Part shown: one piece after another, positions 18,811 to 29,177 of the stretch
Layout: each line of letters starts with the position of its first letter
Numbering within the stretch: the first letter of the stretch is position 1
NCBI GenBank assembly: GCA_023212695.1
Contig: JALCCG010000249.1
Span: 1 to 31,681, forward strand
DNA length: 31,681 nt
Direction: 5' to 3'
Source: Sporisorium sorghi
Taxonomy: Eukaryota > Basidiomycota > Ustilaginomycetes > Ustilaginales > Ustilaginaceae
Notes under the pieces: generated by a model
The model's input: only the letters and a program-made list of their open reading frames with translations
What the model was told of the DNA's origin: nothing
The model's database searches: none
Program-made: the position numbers and the translations under genes

Positions 18811-20381
18811 ATGCTGGGCAATGCCACTTTCCGAGAACGTGGCTGCAGTCTCACGCGAGTGGCTGCAAGGCAACGATTGTCTCTCTGCTTTGCTGTGTTA
18901 GCAGCAGTGGCAATTTGTGTCTCTGATAGGGTCTGTTGTTCTTCAAGAAGCATCCAATCTTCTTTTTCCGGAGCCGTAACAGATCAACCAACTGACTCGC
19001 TGCAGTGGTCTGCTCTGCTACGTAGCATCGACGTGCGCACTCCCAGCCATCCTTGGTGGTATCGAGCGCACAGTGCTGCAGCGTCATCGCAAACACCTCA
19101 AGTGCAGTACCACGAATGGAACGTTACCCGCGCTGACATCGCGCCTGATGGCGTTACACGGCCCATGATCCTCATTAACAGCCGGTTCCCCGGTCCAGGT
19201 CTGCAAGCGAATGTGGGCGATATGCTGGTCGTTACTGTCCACAACCGGCTTTGTGCTGAGAGCGATTCGTTTGCGAGGTGGGATGCGGAGGCGCGGGCTC
19301 GGTTTTCGACCAGGGTGGACGAGTTCTATCCCCCCGGGGAGTGATGAGAAGGTGGCGATCCACTGGCACGGGCTGGCGATGCGCGGGGTGCCGGAGCAGG
19401 ACGGCGCGCCTGGGTTCACGTCGTACGCTATTGCGAGCGGTGAATCGCATACGTATCGCTGGAAGGTTACGCGGGATGATGTGGGTACGCACTGGTGACA
19501 CTCGCACGCTGGTATGTCGAGGGCAGACGGGCTGTGGGGCACACTCGTCGTCCGCGATCCCGTCGGCAGGAGCGAGGAGAAGCTTTTGCCTGCACACAAA
19601 TGGGATCACGCTGGGCGACCACTATTTCGCCCCCGGAATCGACCATCGTGGTTCATCTCGCGCCACTCGCTCGGCTTCAAACCTGCTCCCGACAACATCA
19701 TCATCAATGGCTGCGGCACGTTCGACTGCACTCGCCTGCTCAACCGCCACCTGTACAACTGTTCATCCAGTCAACAGCACGCAACCGTCTTGCTGGAGAA
19801 GCACAAGACGCACCGCCTGCGACTCGTCAACGTCGGCTCTGTGGGCCATCAGACGTTTTCCATCGATCGGCATCGGCTCACCGTGATTGAAGCGGATGGA
19901 GTAGTCATAAAGCCGTACGTCACGACGCGCGTGTCGATTGCGCCGGGGGCAGAGGTACAGCGTGCTGGTCACTGCTGATCAGACCAATTCCGGCAAGTTC
20001 TGGCTGCGCTCCGAGATGGACAGCGAGTGTTTCAACGTTGCCAATCCAAATTTGGACTATCAGGCGAAAGCGGTGGTGCGGTATACCATGCAGCCGTCAG
20101 CGTTCGACCTGGAGCTGTGCACGCCGTCAGGGGCGAAGCGGAACATTTTTTGAACAGCGGTGCTGCCGCAGACGCAGCCTTGGCCACGCAAGGACGGCGA
20201 GCAGGCGTGCCACGATGAGCCCGCGCATCTGCTGCGTCCACTTTGCAGCGGCTCACTCGGTGCACCGCTGACGCCGTTGCTGGATTGGGCGAGGGGGGAC
20301 AAGCGCGAGATCATTAGTGTGACCATGCCCAAGCTGGACCTGAAGATGTTGCCGTTTGTCAAGGGGTTGGTGGGTGGGTGA
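18811..20381 (+). pseudogene. Multicopper oxidase (laccase/ferroxidase-like), disrupted and truncated
   Basis: The N terminus has a hydrophobic signal or anchor segment (LSLCFAVLAAVAICV). The first cupredoxin domain follows (RPMILINSRFPGPGLQANVGD), then copper motifs HWHG (19361-19372) and HSH (19499-19507), DGLWGTLVV, SRHSLGF, PDNIIING and APGQRYSVLVTADQ of the second domain. The frame is broken several times: one extra base in the C6G4 run at 19330-19339; a TGA at 19496-19498 just before HSH; a probable paired shift between about 19590 and 19660, where ITLGDHYFAPGI appears in another frame; one extra G in G5 at 19945-19949; and a TGA at 20151-20153 after a T6 run. The third cupredoxin domain with the HCHxxxH copper site is not present downstream. 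Intact enzymes oxidise phenols or Fe(II) with O2. This copy should be non-functional unless the homopolymer shifts are sequencing errors, which would not restore the missing domain. Confidence 0.85.
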
Positions 20382-21278
20382 TGTGCAGTGGTGTCAATGG
20401 CAGTGTGAGTTTGGATTCGAGTGTTGCGTTTGGAGTGTGTGTCGGAGATGGGGAGAGCTGCGAATGAGCAATCAACTCTCAGCTTGTTGACGAGAGCGAT
20501 TGCACCTTTCTCGATCAACAGCAGGAGCGAACCAAAAGCCCCTTTTGAAGCTTCAGATCACGCGCACAGAATGCAACACCCCTTTCTCTCAACTCATTGC
20601 TCCACGTCGACGTCCGACTCTCAACGCCTTTCAGCCCGAGCTTGACTTGCTCACACATCCAACGGTAGAGCCCCTCTCGAAACGAGCAACACTGAGCAAG
20701 GAGCAGGTTCGTGATAGACTTTTTCCTTTGCTGTACTGCTCTTGGTGAGCCTGTCGCTGGTCAAAGGCGTGGTTGGCAAGCATCTCACGGCGAGCTCAAG
20801 CCGGTGCTGCTACTGCTGATGCTGCTGCTGCTGTTGCTCGGTGCAACGAGATCGACCGACGCTGACACAACTTGCATGTTGCCCTGCCTTGCCGTGCCGC
20901 GGACACTCGACCAAGGTTGTCGCTACACACGATGCTGCTCTACGCACCACTCGCAGCTTGGGTTTTCAGCCATCGCCATCGCAACGCACAAACGACACGG
21001 ACGGCTGCGTCGTCTCAACCAGCACCACCCGCGCACCGCTCGCTCGCTCAACAGAGACGCACACGCATACTTTGGTAAAAAAGGGCTTTCCAACGACCGC
21101 GCACTTTGCGAGGGCCACGTTGGAGTGCTCGTTCGGATTCGGATGGGTTGCGTTGCTGTCGAGGCTGCCTAGTCGTGCGTTGGTTGCGAGTCGAGTTGCG
21201 TACCTGTGCGATACTTTCCCTTTCGAGTTGCGCAGTTGCCTGATTGCGATGAGCCGCCATGCTACGCTTCGCCCCACG
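20382..21278. other. Intergenic DNA between the oxidase pseudogene and the NADAR gene
   Basis: About 0.9 kb. Several overlapping plus-strand frames (for example 20711-21172, with a Leu run from CTG repeats near 20806-20838) match no family I know. A missing third cupredoxin domain was looked for here and not found. The 3' end of the minus-strand NADAR gene should lie at the right edge. Confidence 0.5.
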
Positions 21279-22136
21279 CTACATAGTCTTCGCACCACTC
21301 CCCCACCCCACGCCCCTATTAACCCTCAGCACCTCCCGTACATCCATCAGCGTCTTCCCCAACACATTCCTGCCCCTGCCCCCGCCCTCGCCCCAAAAAA
21401 CATCGGTCGGGCTGGCATTAACAATCTCCCTCTCGTCCGTCTCCAACAGCGTGTCCGTTAGCGCGCTGTACTGGCTAAATTTCGCCAACACCACTTGGTG
21501 CATGACGCGTACGTTGACACCAGCGCTGATCCAGCCTGGGTTGTAGAGCGATGTGTGGGAGCGCGCGATGCGCATGGCGTCGAGGGGAGTTTTAGCGCGT
21601 CGCACCTTGGCGGCTATGGACGCGTGGGAAGGGAGGAATTTTAGGGACTGGAACAGGTGCTCTGCTGAGGGGTAGAGGGTGGAGTTGAAGTAGACGGGGT
21701 AGGCGAGCGAGGAGTTGGACAGGTGGAAGTTCGGCTGGTCCTGGCGGAAGAATGTGATGCGTCCGTGGGCGTCTGGTATTGTGGGCAGGCCCGAGGATGG
21801 GTGTGCTGGTTGTGCTTCATCGCTACCACCGGCAGCAGCGGTGGTGGGTTGGGGAGAGGTGTCCACCTCCTTGCGCGTCGTGCGCTGCCCCTCATCTTCC
21901 TCCTCGGCTGAGACGAGCGCGGTTAGAGGTGCACCCGTCTCCGCGCCGTCCAGCGTCTGCAGCGCGCGATGGTGGTGTTGCCCGTGCACAGCGTCTTCCT
22001 CCTCCTGCGACTGCGGCTGCGTTGCTTTGCCAGACTTCCACGTAGACGGCTTGAACAGCGACCGGCGCTTGCTTCCACTCCCACTGGCAACACGCTCGTC
22101 GCCGTACGACGCGGACGCTACCGCTGCTGAGGACAT
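21279..22136 (-). CDS. NADAR-domain protein (YbiA-like, DUF1768)
   Basis: Intronless, 285 aa. Residues 1-120 are low in complexity (Ser, Ala, Glu, Gln). The NADAR domain covers about 126-272: RITFFRQDQPNFHLSN, then YPSAEHLFQSLKF (155-167), then a helical stretch, WISAGVNVRVMHQVVLAKF, DVFWGEG (245-251) and GRNVLGKTLMDVRE (255-268). E158 and W248 are family-typical active-site positions. Bacterial and plant members hydrolyse the N-glycosidic bond of reactive riboflavin-pathway intermediates; others are linked to ADP-ribose metabolism. The function here is inferred from family only. The ATG at 22136 is the first in frame, in a reasonable context. The oxidase pseudogene lies downstream in convergent orientation. 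Confidence 0.9.
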   Translation of the reverse strand: MSSAAVASASYGDERVASGSGSKRRSLFKPSTWKSGKATQPQSQEEEDAVHGQHHHRALQTLDGAETGAPLTALVSAEEEDEGQRTTRKEVDTSPQPTTAAAGGSDEAQPAHPSSGLPTIPDAHGRITFFRQDQPNFHLSNSSLAYPVYFNSTLYPSAEHLFQSLKFLPSHASIAAKVRRAKTPLDAMRIARSHTSLYNPGWISAGVNVRVMHQVVLAKFSQYSALTDTLLETDEREIVNASPTDVFWGEGGGRGRNVLGKTLMDVREVLRVNRGVGWGSGAKTM

Positions 22137-22904
22137 TTGGTCCTGAAATTCCGCGCTGATGTGTTTGGTGTCCTGTTTTTGTGTCGAGATGCGAGTGCAC
22201 TTGCTAGCTAGCAGTCGGTTTTCGTGGTAGTGCTGCTTCAGTGGAGAGATCGGTGTCGTCGATGTTGATCGTGGTGGTGAAGGTGGCGGTGCTGAATCAA
22301 CCCATCCTCCTCTTCATCCATCCCTGACTACAGCACGCCAAAAACGCACAATAACGCCTTGGTGCATGAAAAAGCACGCCATTCTGTCATTTCTTCTCGA
22401 TTTCCCCTCCACTCGGCAATCAAGGCCCCGGTAAAACACTGCGCTGCATCGCTGTACATTCTGCGACTGCCGAGGATCGCCCTCCAAACGCCGCATTGTC
22501 CTCTCTTCCTTGTAGCCATCACGAGTGGTCATCGCAGATCTGCCTCGTCTAGCACATCTTCTGCTCAATCACGGCTTGACGAGCTTCAAGTCCCGACCAT
22601 CCGATCGCCTTTCAGAGCTTCAATGCGCCTGCGTCAAATTTTGCCATTCGTGTGTGCAAAAAAGGTGGTAGAAACCATGTAGTGTACACTAAAGTAAAGA
22701 GAAGGCTCGAAGAGGGAGAACATAGATACAAAGTGGGGAATAGAGGAAAGGGAATCGAGTTCGCACGAGAGCGAAAGAGGATACAAAGTGAGGCAAGATA
22801 GAGAGAGAGAAGGAGAGAGAGAGAGATCGCGCGCTCCAAGCGAGCGAGAGGTATAGATGACCGACAAGATTAAGGTCGAGACTAGAGATGGCGAGAGAGC
22901 AACA
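22137..22904. other. NADAR gene promoter and bZIP gene 3' region
   Basis: This 768-bp gap lies between two minus-strand genes. A GA-rich microsatellite covers about 22797-22826 near the bZIP stop codon, so it may be in that gene's 3' untranslated region. The remaining frames are short and overlap on both strands. Confidence 0.5.
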
Positions 22905-23112
22905 TCACACCTTGATCGTAGCAGCGGCACCACCACTCGCACCACCGTTGCCGCCTGCATTCGCACTGCTGCCACCAGCATTCTTAGACGCCGCATCAGC
23001 AGAAGCTGCACTCCATTCCCTCTCGTGCTTGATGCCGCCGTTCATGGGCTGATCACCTGCAGTGGGTGCCAGCACATCTCCCTCCGAACGAGGTCGTCCG
23101 CCGCCCTTGCGC

Positions 23113-23145
<33 letters not shown>

Positions 23146-25234
23146 ATCTGATCGCCAAATCCAGGCCCGCCTCCTCGTGGTAGTGGTCCTGCGTGAGGTG
23201 GTGCATACGCTCCTGGTCCCTGCGTCATAGGCGGTCCCGACGCTCCAGGGTGCATGTACGCCGGATGAGGCGCCATGCTCGCAGGAATGCCCATCGGCGC
23301 AGGTCCCATCGAATGGTGCGGATCAACTCCGTGAGGCGGAGGCGCCATGGGCAGTCCCATGGGCATGCCCATCGGCATGGCTGGCAACGGAGCACCTCCT
23401 GTCGCTTGCACCAGCTGGCTCTTGAGAAACATGTTTTCGTTGCGCAGCGCACCCACCGTGTTCTGCAGATTCTCATTGTCGTTCTGCAGATACTCGACTT
23501 TGGCCTGCAACGAAGCGAGCCACGCCTTTTTACGCTGACGACACTTGAGCGCCGCTTGTCGGTTGCGCTCCAAAAAGTTCTTGCGCTTCTCGTCCATGTT
23601 TCCCTTGCCGTCTCCATTCTCGTCGTCGCTGTCCCAGTGTTGGTCGTCGTCGTCGCCGCCATTCTCCGACTTGAATGATGATGAACCACCGTTGGGTGCT
23701 GCACCCTTGGCTTGTGCGTTGGCCGCACCGGCATTTGCAGCAGCGGCGGCAGCGCCCTTCTTGCCGCCTTTGGCAGTCTTGGCCGCCTTGGCGGGAGGCG
23801 CGTTCATCGAGGTAGACGCGACATTGGTGCTGTCGTCGGCCGAGGTGGGCTTCTTGCGCTTGTTGCCATTGGGCTTGGCGGCAGCGGCGTCGTCTGCCGA
23901 TGCCTTGCTATTCTTGGCGTTGGCACCCTTCTTGCCCGCAGCAGCTGGCTTGGACTCGTAGAGCGAGGTCGAGGCGGCATTGGCACCGTCGCGCTTGGAC
24001 ATCTCCTGGTGTGCTCGACTCAAGAGGAACAGACCCGAAGCGGCGTTCTGCTGATCTCCATTGGTGCCCTCCAAGGGCTTCTGCACCATCTGTGGACTGA
24101 TGCTCTGCGAGAGGCTTCGATCCGAGTCGCCCGACTTGAGTTCGGCCTTGAGCTTGGAGCCAGGGTGTTTGGCATCGGCGCGCTCGTTGGGAAAGGAACG
24201 GCTGAAGGCAAAGTCAAAGGCGTTGTGGGCATCGGTGGGCTTGCCGGCAAAGTTCTGGGGCTGCGTCGACAATGCGGCGCCGGCAGCGCCAGCACCGCCC
24301 ACAGCCGTGGGATCCATGGAGCCGCCGTTGGTGGCGGCAGCTGCTGCGTTGGTCAATGCAGAAAGCGTGTTGGGCGTGATAGTTGCTGCCGAGGTGGAGG
24401 CGCCTGAGGTGTTGTTGACCATGGCGGCAAGGAAGGCAGCCGTGTTGGGCGAAGGCGGCGGGAACGACATGCCACCACCGAGCGGGGTGAGACCAGTCTT
24501 AAAATTGGAGAGATCCGGGGTGAAGCCGGTGCGGAACGAGTTGGGGTCAAAGTGGGAGCTCTGCGGACCGGCGAGCATGGCGGGCGAGAGAGGCCCGGAC
24601 CTGAGTGAGCTGGTGAGAGCAGCAGACCATGGATATGGGTTGGTCTCGCCTGCGGGCGAAGTGATGGAGGCGACGGGAGGCAAGAGGGGCTTGGGAGTGG
24701 AGCCTGACTCTTGGGGCGAAGTCTGGTTCTTCGAGTTGGAAAAGGTGCGATCGCGGTAAGCTGCGCCTGGACGTGTGGACAAGGGAGGCGTGCTGAGGTT
24801 GGCTTTGTGATCGGCTTTGAGGTCGGAGCGACGGTCGATGGATTCCGAGGAAGTGGGACCGGAGCTAAACGACTTTTCGAATGGGTTGGGTTCGAGGTGA
24901 TGCTTTGCGGTGGAGCGTACGGGCGAGCTCCTGCGTAGTGGCTTGGCAGGAGGCCTTGTGGCGGTGGCTATACGAGGAGATTGTACGGCGATCATTGTGG
25001 TGGAGGTGGTGGTATGGAGAATGGATGGATGGTGGTGAAGAGCAGAGAAGAGGTCAAGGAAAAGGTCAGTGAGCTGTTGGAAGGCGCATGAATGTGGATG
25101 GGCATGTGGATGGAGGACGGGAGGATGGCGCGATGTGCCGCTGCAATCGCTCGAGGTTGGACTGCAATGCGGAATGCTGCTTGTCGCCGACGCCGCTCCA
25201 TCGGCGTTGCTGGAAACTTACCTGTCTCGGACAT
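22905..25234 (-). CDS. ATF/CREB-type bZIP transcription factor, probable 13-nt first exon
   Basis: Preferred model: exon 1 25234-25222 (ATG TCC GAG ACA G), intron 25221-24968 (GTAAGT donor, TATAG acceptor), exon 2 24967-22905; 691 aa starting MSETATATRPP. A single-exon start at 24995 (696 aa) is the alternative. An N-terminal segment with NPFEKSF (about 35) resembles the homologous-recombination-activating region of Aft1/Atf1-like fungal factors. A long Ser/Pro/Ala/Gly-rich middle follows. The bZIP is at about 460-530: basic region RKNFLERNRQAALKCRQRKK, then a Leu zipper through YLQNDNENLQNTVGALRNENMFL. A His/Pro/Gly-rich tail has a Gln run of about 12 (near 613-625). Relatives such as Atf1 and AtfA bind CRE sites (TGACGTCA) and act below stress MAP kinases; this is assumed here from the basic region. 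No kinase site was assigned. Confidence 0.93.
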
Positions 25235-25488
25235 GGTGACGATGATGATGAGCAGCGATGAAAGCGTCGAGTTGGTGTTGCCAAAGGGTGCAGTTCGAGT
25301 TGGACGGCGTGCCGCTGTGTGTGTAGAGAGAGCCGGCAGCGAGGTTGGTCGAGACGGCGACAGGGCTTGGTGGTTGTAGAAGAGAGAGAGAGAATGCTGG
25401 TGACAATCGAGATTGATGTGGAAAGAGAAATGCGCAGCAGCAGCACAACTCTCTCTCTCTCTCTCGGCAACGGCGACTGTAAAAGCTG

Positions 25489-25517
25489 TGCAGTGCAGTG
25501 CAGTGCAGTGCAGTGCA
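25489..25517 (+). repeat. TGCAG pentanucleotide tandem repeat
   Basis: Nearly six copies of TGCAG, directly after a (CT)8 run (25449-25465), about 255-280 bp upstream of the bZIP start codon, so in its promoter or 5' leader. The repeated GTGCA/TGCAC unit makes the tract able to pair with itself. Confidence 0.9.
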
Positions 25518-25847
25518 AGAGCCGACGATCCTTGGGCAAAGCGGGCGGGGTCCGAGATCAAGGAATCAAGGGTGCTTTGGGTACTTTGGGTGCCGTTTGT
25601 AGGCGAAACAGCGTGTGTGCGGATGTGTTTGCGACAGTTTGTGTGATTGAGGTGAGGTGAAGTGAAGGAGAAAAAGGAGCGGCGATGGTGATGGAAATCC
25701 CCCCAAACTCTCAAAGCCAGGAAACGCCAGCCGAGCCAAGTCCAAGTCGACTTTTTTGCTTTTCCAGCCTGATCGAGCCGATGCGCGGCAAAATCGAACT
25801 GCCCTGGGAACACCGGAATGAAGCCTGGTCACTAAAGATGCCGTTTC

Positions 25848-25875
25848 GGCTGGCTGGCTGGCTGGCTGGCTGGCT
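25848..25875 (+). repeat. GGCT tetranucleotide tandem repeat, seven copies
   Basis: Seven uninterrupted GGCT units in the intergenic region upstream of the bZIP gene. No gene overlaps it. Confidence 0.9.
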
Positions 25876-26194
25876 TGCTTCATCTCGTCTTGCTTCTCTC
25901 CGATTGCATTTCAGCTCTCCAGCTCTCTACTCGGAAGCAATCCGACCCAAAAAGCAGATAATGATAGCTCAAGCGGAACCATTCCGACTGCCAAAAAGTG
26001 CACGCTGCACATCAACAGTAAGATGAAAAAAGCAGCATTACACCACCCTGCTTTTCGCTGCTCTGCCATGCGGTGCGCTACGCTGATCAGAGACGCTGGC
26101 TGAGTTTTTCGTTTGAAGCGAACCCCGCTGCTGCCTCTTTTTTTTCCTTTGAATAAAAAGATTTGAAATCAGGACAAGACCACATGATCAATTG

Positions 26195-26216
26195 AAAAAA
26201 AAAAAAAAAAAAAAAA
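26195..26216 (+). repeat. Poly-A tract, 22 nt
   Basis: Uninterrupted A22 in non-coding DNA. A similar run of 17 A is at 27151-27167. Confidence 0.95.
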
Positions 26217-27500
26217 TGAAAAAATGAACGGATTCCGCTCAGCTGCGTGTCCGGGCTTTTGCAGGCTTGAATTGCAGTCTCTCTCTCTCTCTCTTGCTCT
26301 TCATGGCCGGCCAACGCGGCGAATTGAAAAGAGTCTTCGTGTCCGCTCGCTTGGCTGGCAGGAAATCGCAGCCCAAATGCTCGCTGTACACCGCAACTTT
26401 TGCTCTCGACATTGCTTCTCATCGCAGACCTGCTGCTGTGGATGCTGCTGATGCTGGCGATGCTAGAGGTGAAGCGCGGCGGGGCAATTTAGGAGCTTAG
26501 GAGGTGCGGGCGTCGCAGTCGTGGCTGCTGCTGCTGCGTTCTCAAGCCTCTTTTTGCCAAACGGGCTAAACTGCATAGCCGAGATAGCGAAAACAGCGCA
26601 AGACTCGCTTTCTCACTCTTTTTGCGCACAAAGTCACCGGCGCACCCGCACACAAAAAGCGGCGATCACCTCGACGCTCTCTCTCTTTTCCTCTATCGTT
26701 GAATTTGCGAGTCGCCGCTGCGACGTTTGGACTCAACGCGGGCGAATCGGAGTGGGCTCAGTTGGAAGGCCGATGCCGAGATAGAGAGAGCGGATCTGAT
26801 AGCAGCGTGCTCTTTGCTCTCTCTCTCTCTCTCTCAGTGCAGCGGGCACCCACGTCAAAACAAGACCGGGCTCTGGTCTCACGTCGGGATCGACGCTACC
26901 ACCTCTTTTGTCCTCGCTACCTATCTCGTCGGTTTAGGGTCCAGTTCTGAATGCAGCCCCCAGGGATCTGGTGTCAGAGGCCTTTTCTCGCTTGCGGTAC
27001 AGTGCGACGTCCACCGAGATCCTGGTCCGACTTCTTCATTGCAAAACGCTTTGGCGGTCGATCATTTTTCTGTGTGATGTGTTCATCGAGCATTCATTTC
27101 CAAGAGCTGGGCACGAAAAATCAAAAATTGAAAAAATCGAAAAAAAATCGAAAAAAAAAAAAAAAAAGATGACGTAAAGGATGACGCAATCGATGGTCAA
27201 AAAAGCAGCAGCAACGGCAGGCTCCATTCTGCAAAGACACGTCGCGCGCTCCATTTTTGGGCCAAAATGTTTGAGAGGGAGAGACGTAACAATTTCGAAA
27301 AAAATAAAAATCACGCCGAAGCCTGCGCAAGCGAGACACGTTTTTGGACAGCTCAGGGTCCGCCGCCCACCGCTCCCTCCGCTTCTTGTGCTTGTCTGTT
27401 GTGACAAGCAGCGTCACCAAGCATCGATGAGGGCCCTCTTCGCACTTCTTTGTCGAGATCAAAGATGGGCTGAGGGGATATTTGCCCTCTTTACGAGCGA

Positions 27501-28055
27501 TCAAATTTGCAACGACGCTTCACGACCAACCCCATCCAGCCCGCTGTCTCGCACATCCACACAACCATTTATGAGAGGGATCCGACGTTGACTGACTGAC
27601 AATGCAAAAGAGTGCGAACGAGTGCGAACAAATGCGAACAAATGCGAGAGATGCAAAAGGACAAGACCGAAACCCAAAACCTTGGTCAAGCCGTGTCCCC
27701 GGGGGTCGACGGCGACGAGGTTGAAGTTGGACGAGAGAAGCGGATCTGCTAGTTGCGCCGCGAAGAGGTGCGCTACGCTGAAGCACTCCGAGGGGAGGAA
27801 GAGGATTAAAGGGTAGCGCGGGTCCAGCTGCACTACCGCCTCACCTCCGTAAGCAGTGGTCGGGGCGGTGGGGGCGGTGGAGGATGGTGGAGTGCGCGGT
27901 GATACGGGCAGCAGCGAGGCCGCCAGCCGCGCCGCGTGCGTCTGCGCATACACGAACGTCGGATGCGCGGGGGTAGAGACGAGGTAGTGGAACGTCATTT
28001 GGCCGTCCGAGAAGCGGAGCAGCGCGTCGTTCTTGGGTAGCGCGAGGAACGGCAT
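27501..28055 (-). pseudogene. Alpha/beta hydrolase, N-terminal fragment only
   Basis: From the ATG at 28055 the frame reads MPFLALPKND, then LRFSDGQMTFHYLVSTP. Then RYPLILFLPSECFS (about 81-94, the first strand and oxyanion-hole region) and FNLVAVDPRGHGLTK (to residue 125) complete the N-terminal third of an alpha/beta hydrolase fold. After K125 the sequence becomes GTTTTG, a possible intron start, with an acceptor TTGTCAG near 27598. None of the frames after it gives the expected nucleophile elbow (GxSxG) or catalytic His. The unspliced frame stops at 27501 in unrelated sequence. About two thirds of the enzyme is therefore missing from this window, and none was found in the next 2.2 kb. The frame is open upstream to 28238, but the ATG at 28055 fits the family start. 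Confidence 0.6.
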
Positions 28056-28551
28056 CGTGGACCGACGGCGGCTCCTCGACCTTGGTTGCGGGAGAGAGGT
28101 GTGAGGTTCTTTGAGGTGACTGCGTTGCTGTTCGAAGGCTAGGCTAGCCACCGCTATCAGTGGGGTTGTCGCTCGAGAGGGGAAGGCAACCGTGATCCGT
28201 GATGGTCGGAGGGGAAGCAAAGGCGTCGAAATACACAACCAAGGAGAAAGAGCAGTTACTTATACCACCCGAACACACCCAGCATCAAACCCTCTACACC
28301 CTTCTGCTGCAGGTCTTCGCTCTGGCAAAGCCTCGACTCAGCCTGCGACCCTTCCAACGACCACGCGCGCACATTCCGCACAGGAACCAGCAAGGTGGTG
28401 GCAACGCGGAAGTAAAACCGCCCGCCCTTCTGTTGCGAGTGGCTTGCACGTCACCTTGCCTTTTCTGGTACACTCTCGCCTTCGCCTTCGCCTTCGCTGG
28501 AGCAGGTGCATTCTGAGCAACGAAATCCGAGAGAGAAACGACCGCGAGGCC

Positions 28552-28574
28552 TTTTTTTTTTTTTTTTTTTTTTT
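28552..28574 (+). repeat. Poly-T tract, 23 nt
   Basis: Uninterrupted T23 in intergenic DNA upstream of the hydrolase fragment (A-run on that gene's sense strand, about 500 bp before its start codon). Confidence 0.95.
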
Positions 28575-28807
28575 CTGGCGCTCGCAACAAGACAGCTGTG
28601 TGCATGTTCTGCACGTCTGTGCCATGCTGCATGTGTCCGGTGGTGGCGTCTTTGGCCATTTTTGAAGCAATCTCTGTGAGCCTGTCGAAGTACAGCTAAG
28701 CGAGATGCAGTGCAAAGGCGTGTGACATGACAAATAATCGCACGGCCCAGAGGCTGCGACTCGCTGCAGCAGTGCACTCGCTGTGTTGTGCGTGTGGGAA
28801 AGAGCAA

Positions 28808-28840
<33 letters not shown>
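28808..28840 (+). repeat. (GCC)11 trinucleotide repeat
   Basis: Eleven perfect GCC units, about 340 bp beyond the ubc1 stop codon. All three frames are open across it, giving false poly-Ala, poly-Pro and poly-Arg frames. Such tracts are prone to length change. Confidence 0.95.
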
Positions 28841-29177
28841 TGTCTTTCGTCTGCACGCTCACACGGTCCTCTTGCTCCTCCTCCTCGTCGTCGCTCGCAC
28901 GAGGGTCCAGCTCAACTCCGGCCGCTGCTTCGCAACTTCGCTCTCCCCCGCGTCTATCCTCCCCTTCGCTGAGAGTCGCCACCAGAGCCTTATCAACGGC
29001 AAAGACCAGAAACGAATGAAATTTCCAAATACAGAGAAACCAGGAGGACACAGAGAGAGCAAGCTAGCTAGTGGTTCTTCAGACGACATTGCAGTATAGA
29101 AGAAAAGATCAAATCCAAGCGAGAGACCAAGAGTGACCAACCAGCCTTCGAGGGAAACCTTGTTGTTGAGACCAACC

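Larger units (their letters stand above)
25235..27500. other. Long 5' flank of the bZIP gene, no gene seen
   Basis: About 2.3 kb rich in simple repeats: (CT)8 at 25449-25465, TGCAG repeats at 25489-25517, GGCT repeats at 25848-25875, (CT)n at about 26277-26293 and about 26817-26836, A22 at 26195-26216 and A17 at 27151-27167. CRE-like half palindromes TGACGTAA (27170-27177) and TGACGCAA (27182-27189) lie close together. All open frames are short and unrecognised. The lost part of the hydrolase at 28055 was looked for here and not found. Confidence 0.5.
28056..29177. other. Region between the hydrolase fragment and ubc1
   Basis: About 1.1 kb. It holds T23 at 28552-28574 and (GCC)11 at 28808-28840. 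Open frames overlap on both strands and are repeat-driven (poly-Lys, poly-Pro, poly-Ala or poly-Arg), so none is called. The ubc1 3' untranslated region should occupy the right edge. Confidence 0.5.

Noticed and set aside
19480..19520. A short intron removing the in-frame TGA before HSH in the multicopper oxidase
   Set aside because: Conserved protein sequence runs in the same frame right up to and right after the TGA, so any intron would delete copper-binding residues.
20711..21461. Overlapping plus-strand frames of 153 and 206 aa before the NADAR gene
   Set aside because: Composition is repeat-driven (Leu from CTG runs, His/Thr/Arg from low-complexity DNA), they overlap in different frames, and the second runs into the antisense of the NADAR gene.
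23712..24759. 231- and 232-aa plus-strand frames opposite the bZIP gene
   Set aside because: Antisense of the Ala/Gly/Ser-rich middle of the bZIP protein; no independent support.
28338..29051. 237-aa minus-strand frame with poly-Lys and poly-Arg
   Set aside because: Built from the T23 and (GCC)11 repeats; no conserved core.
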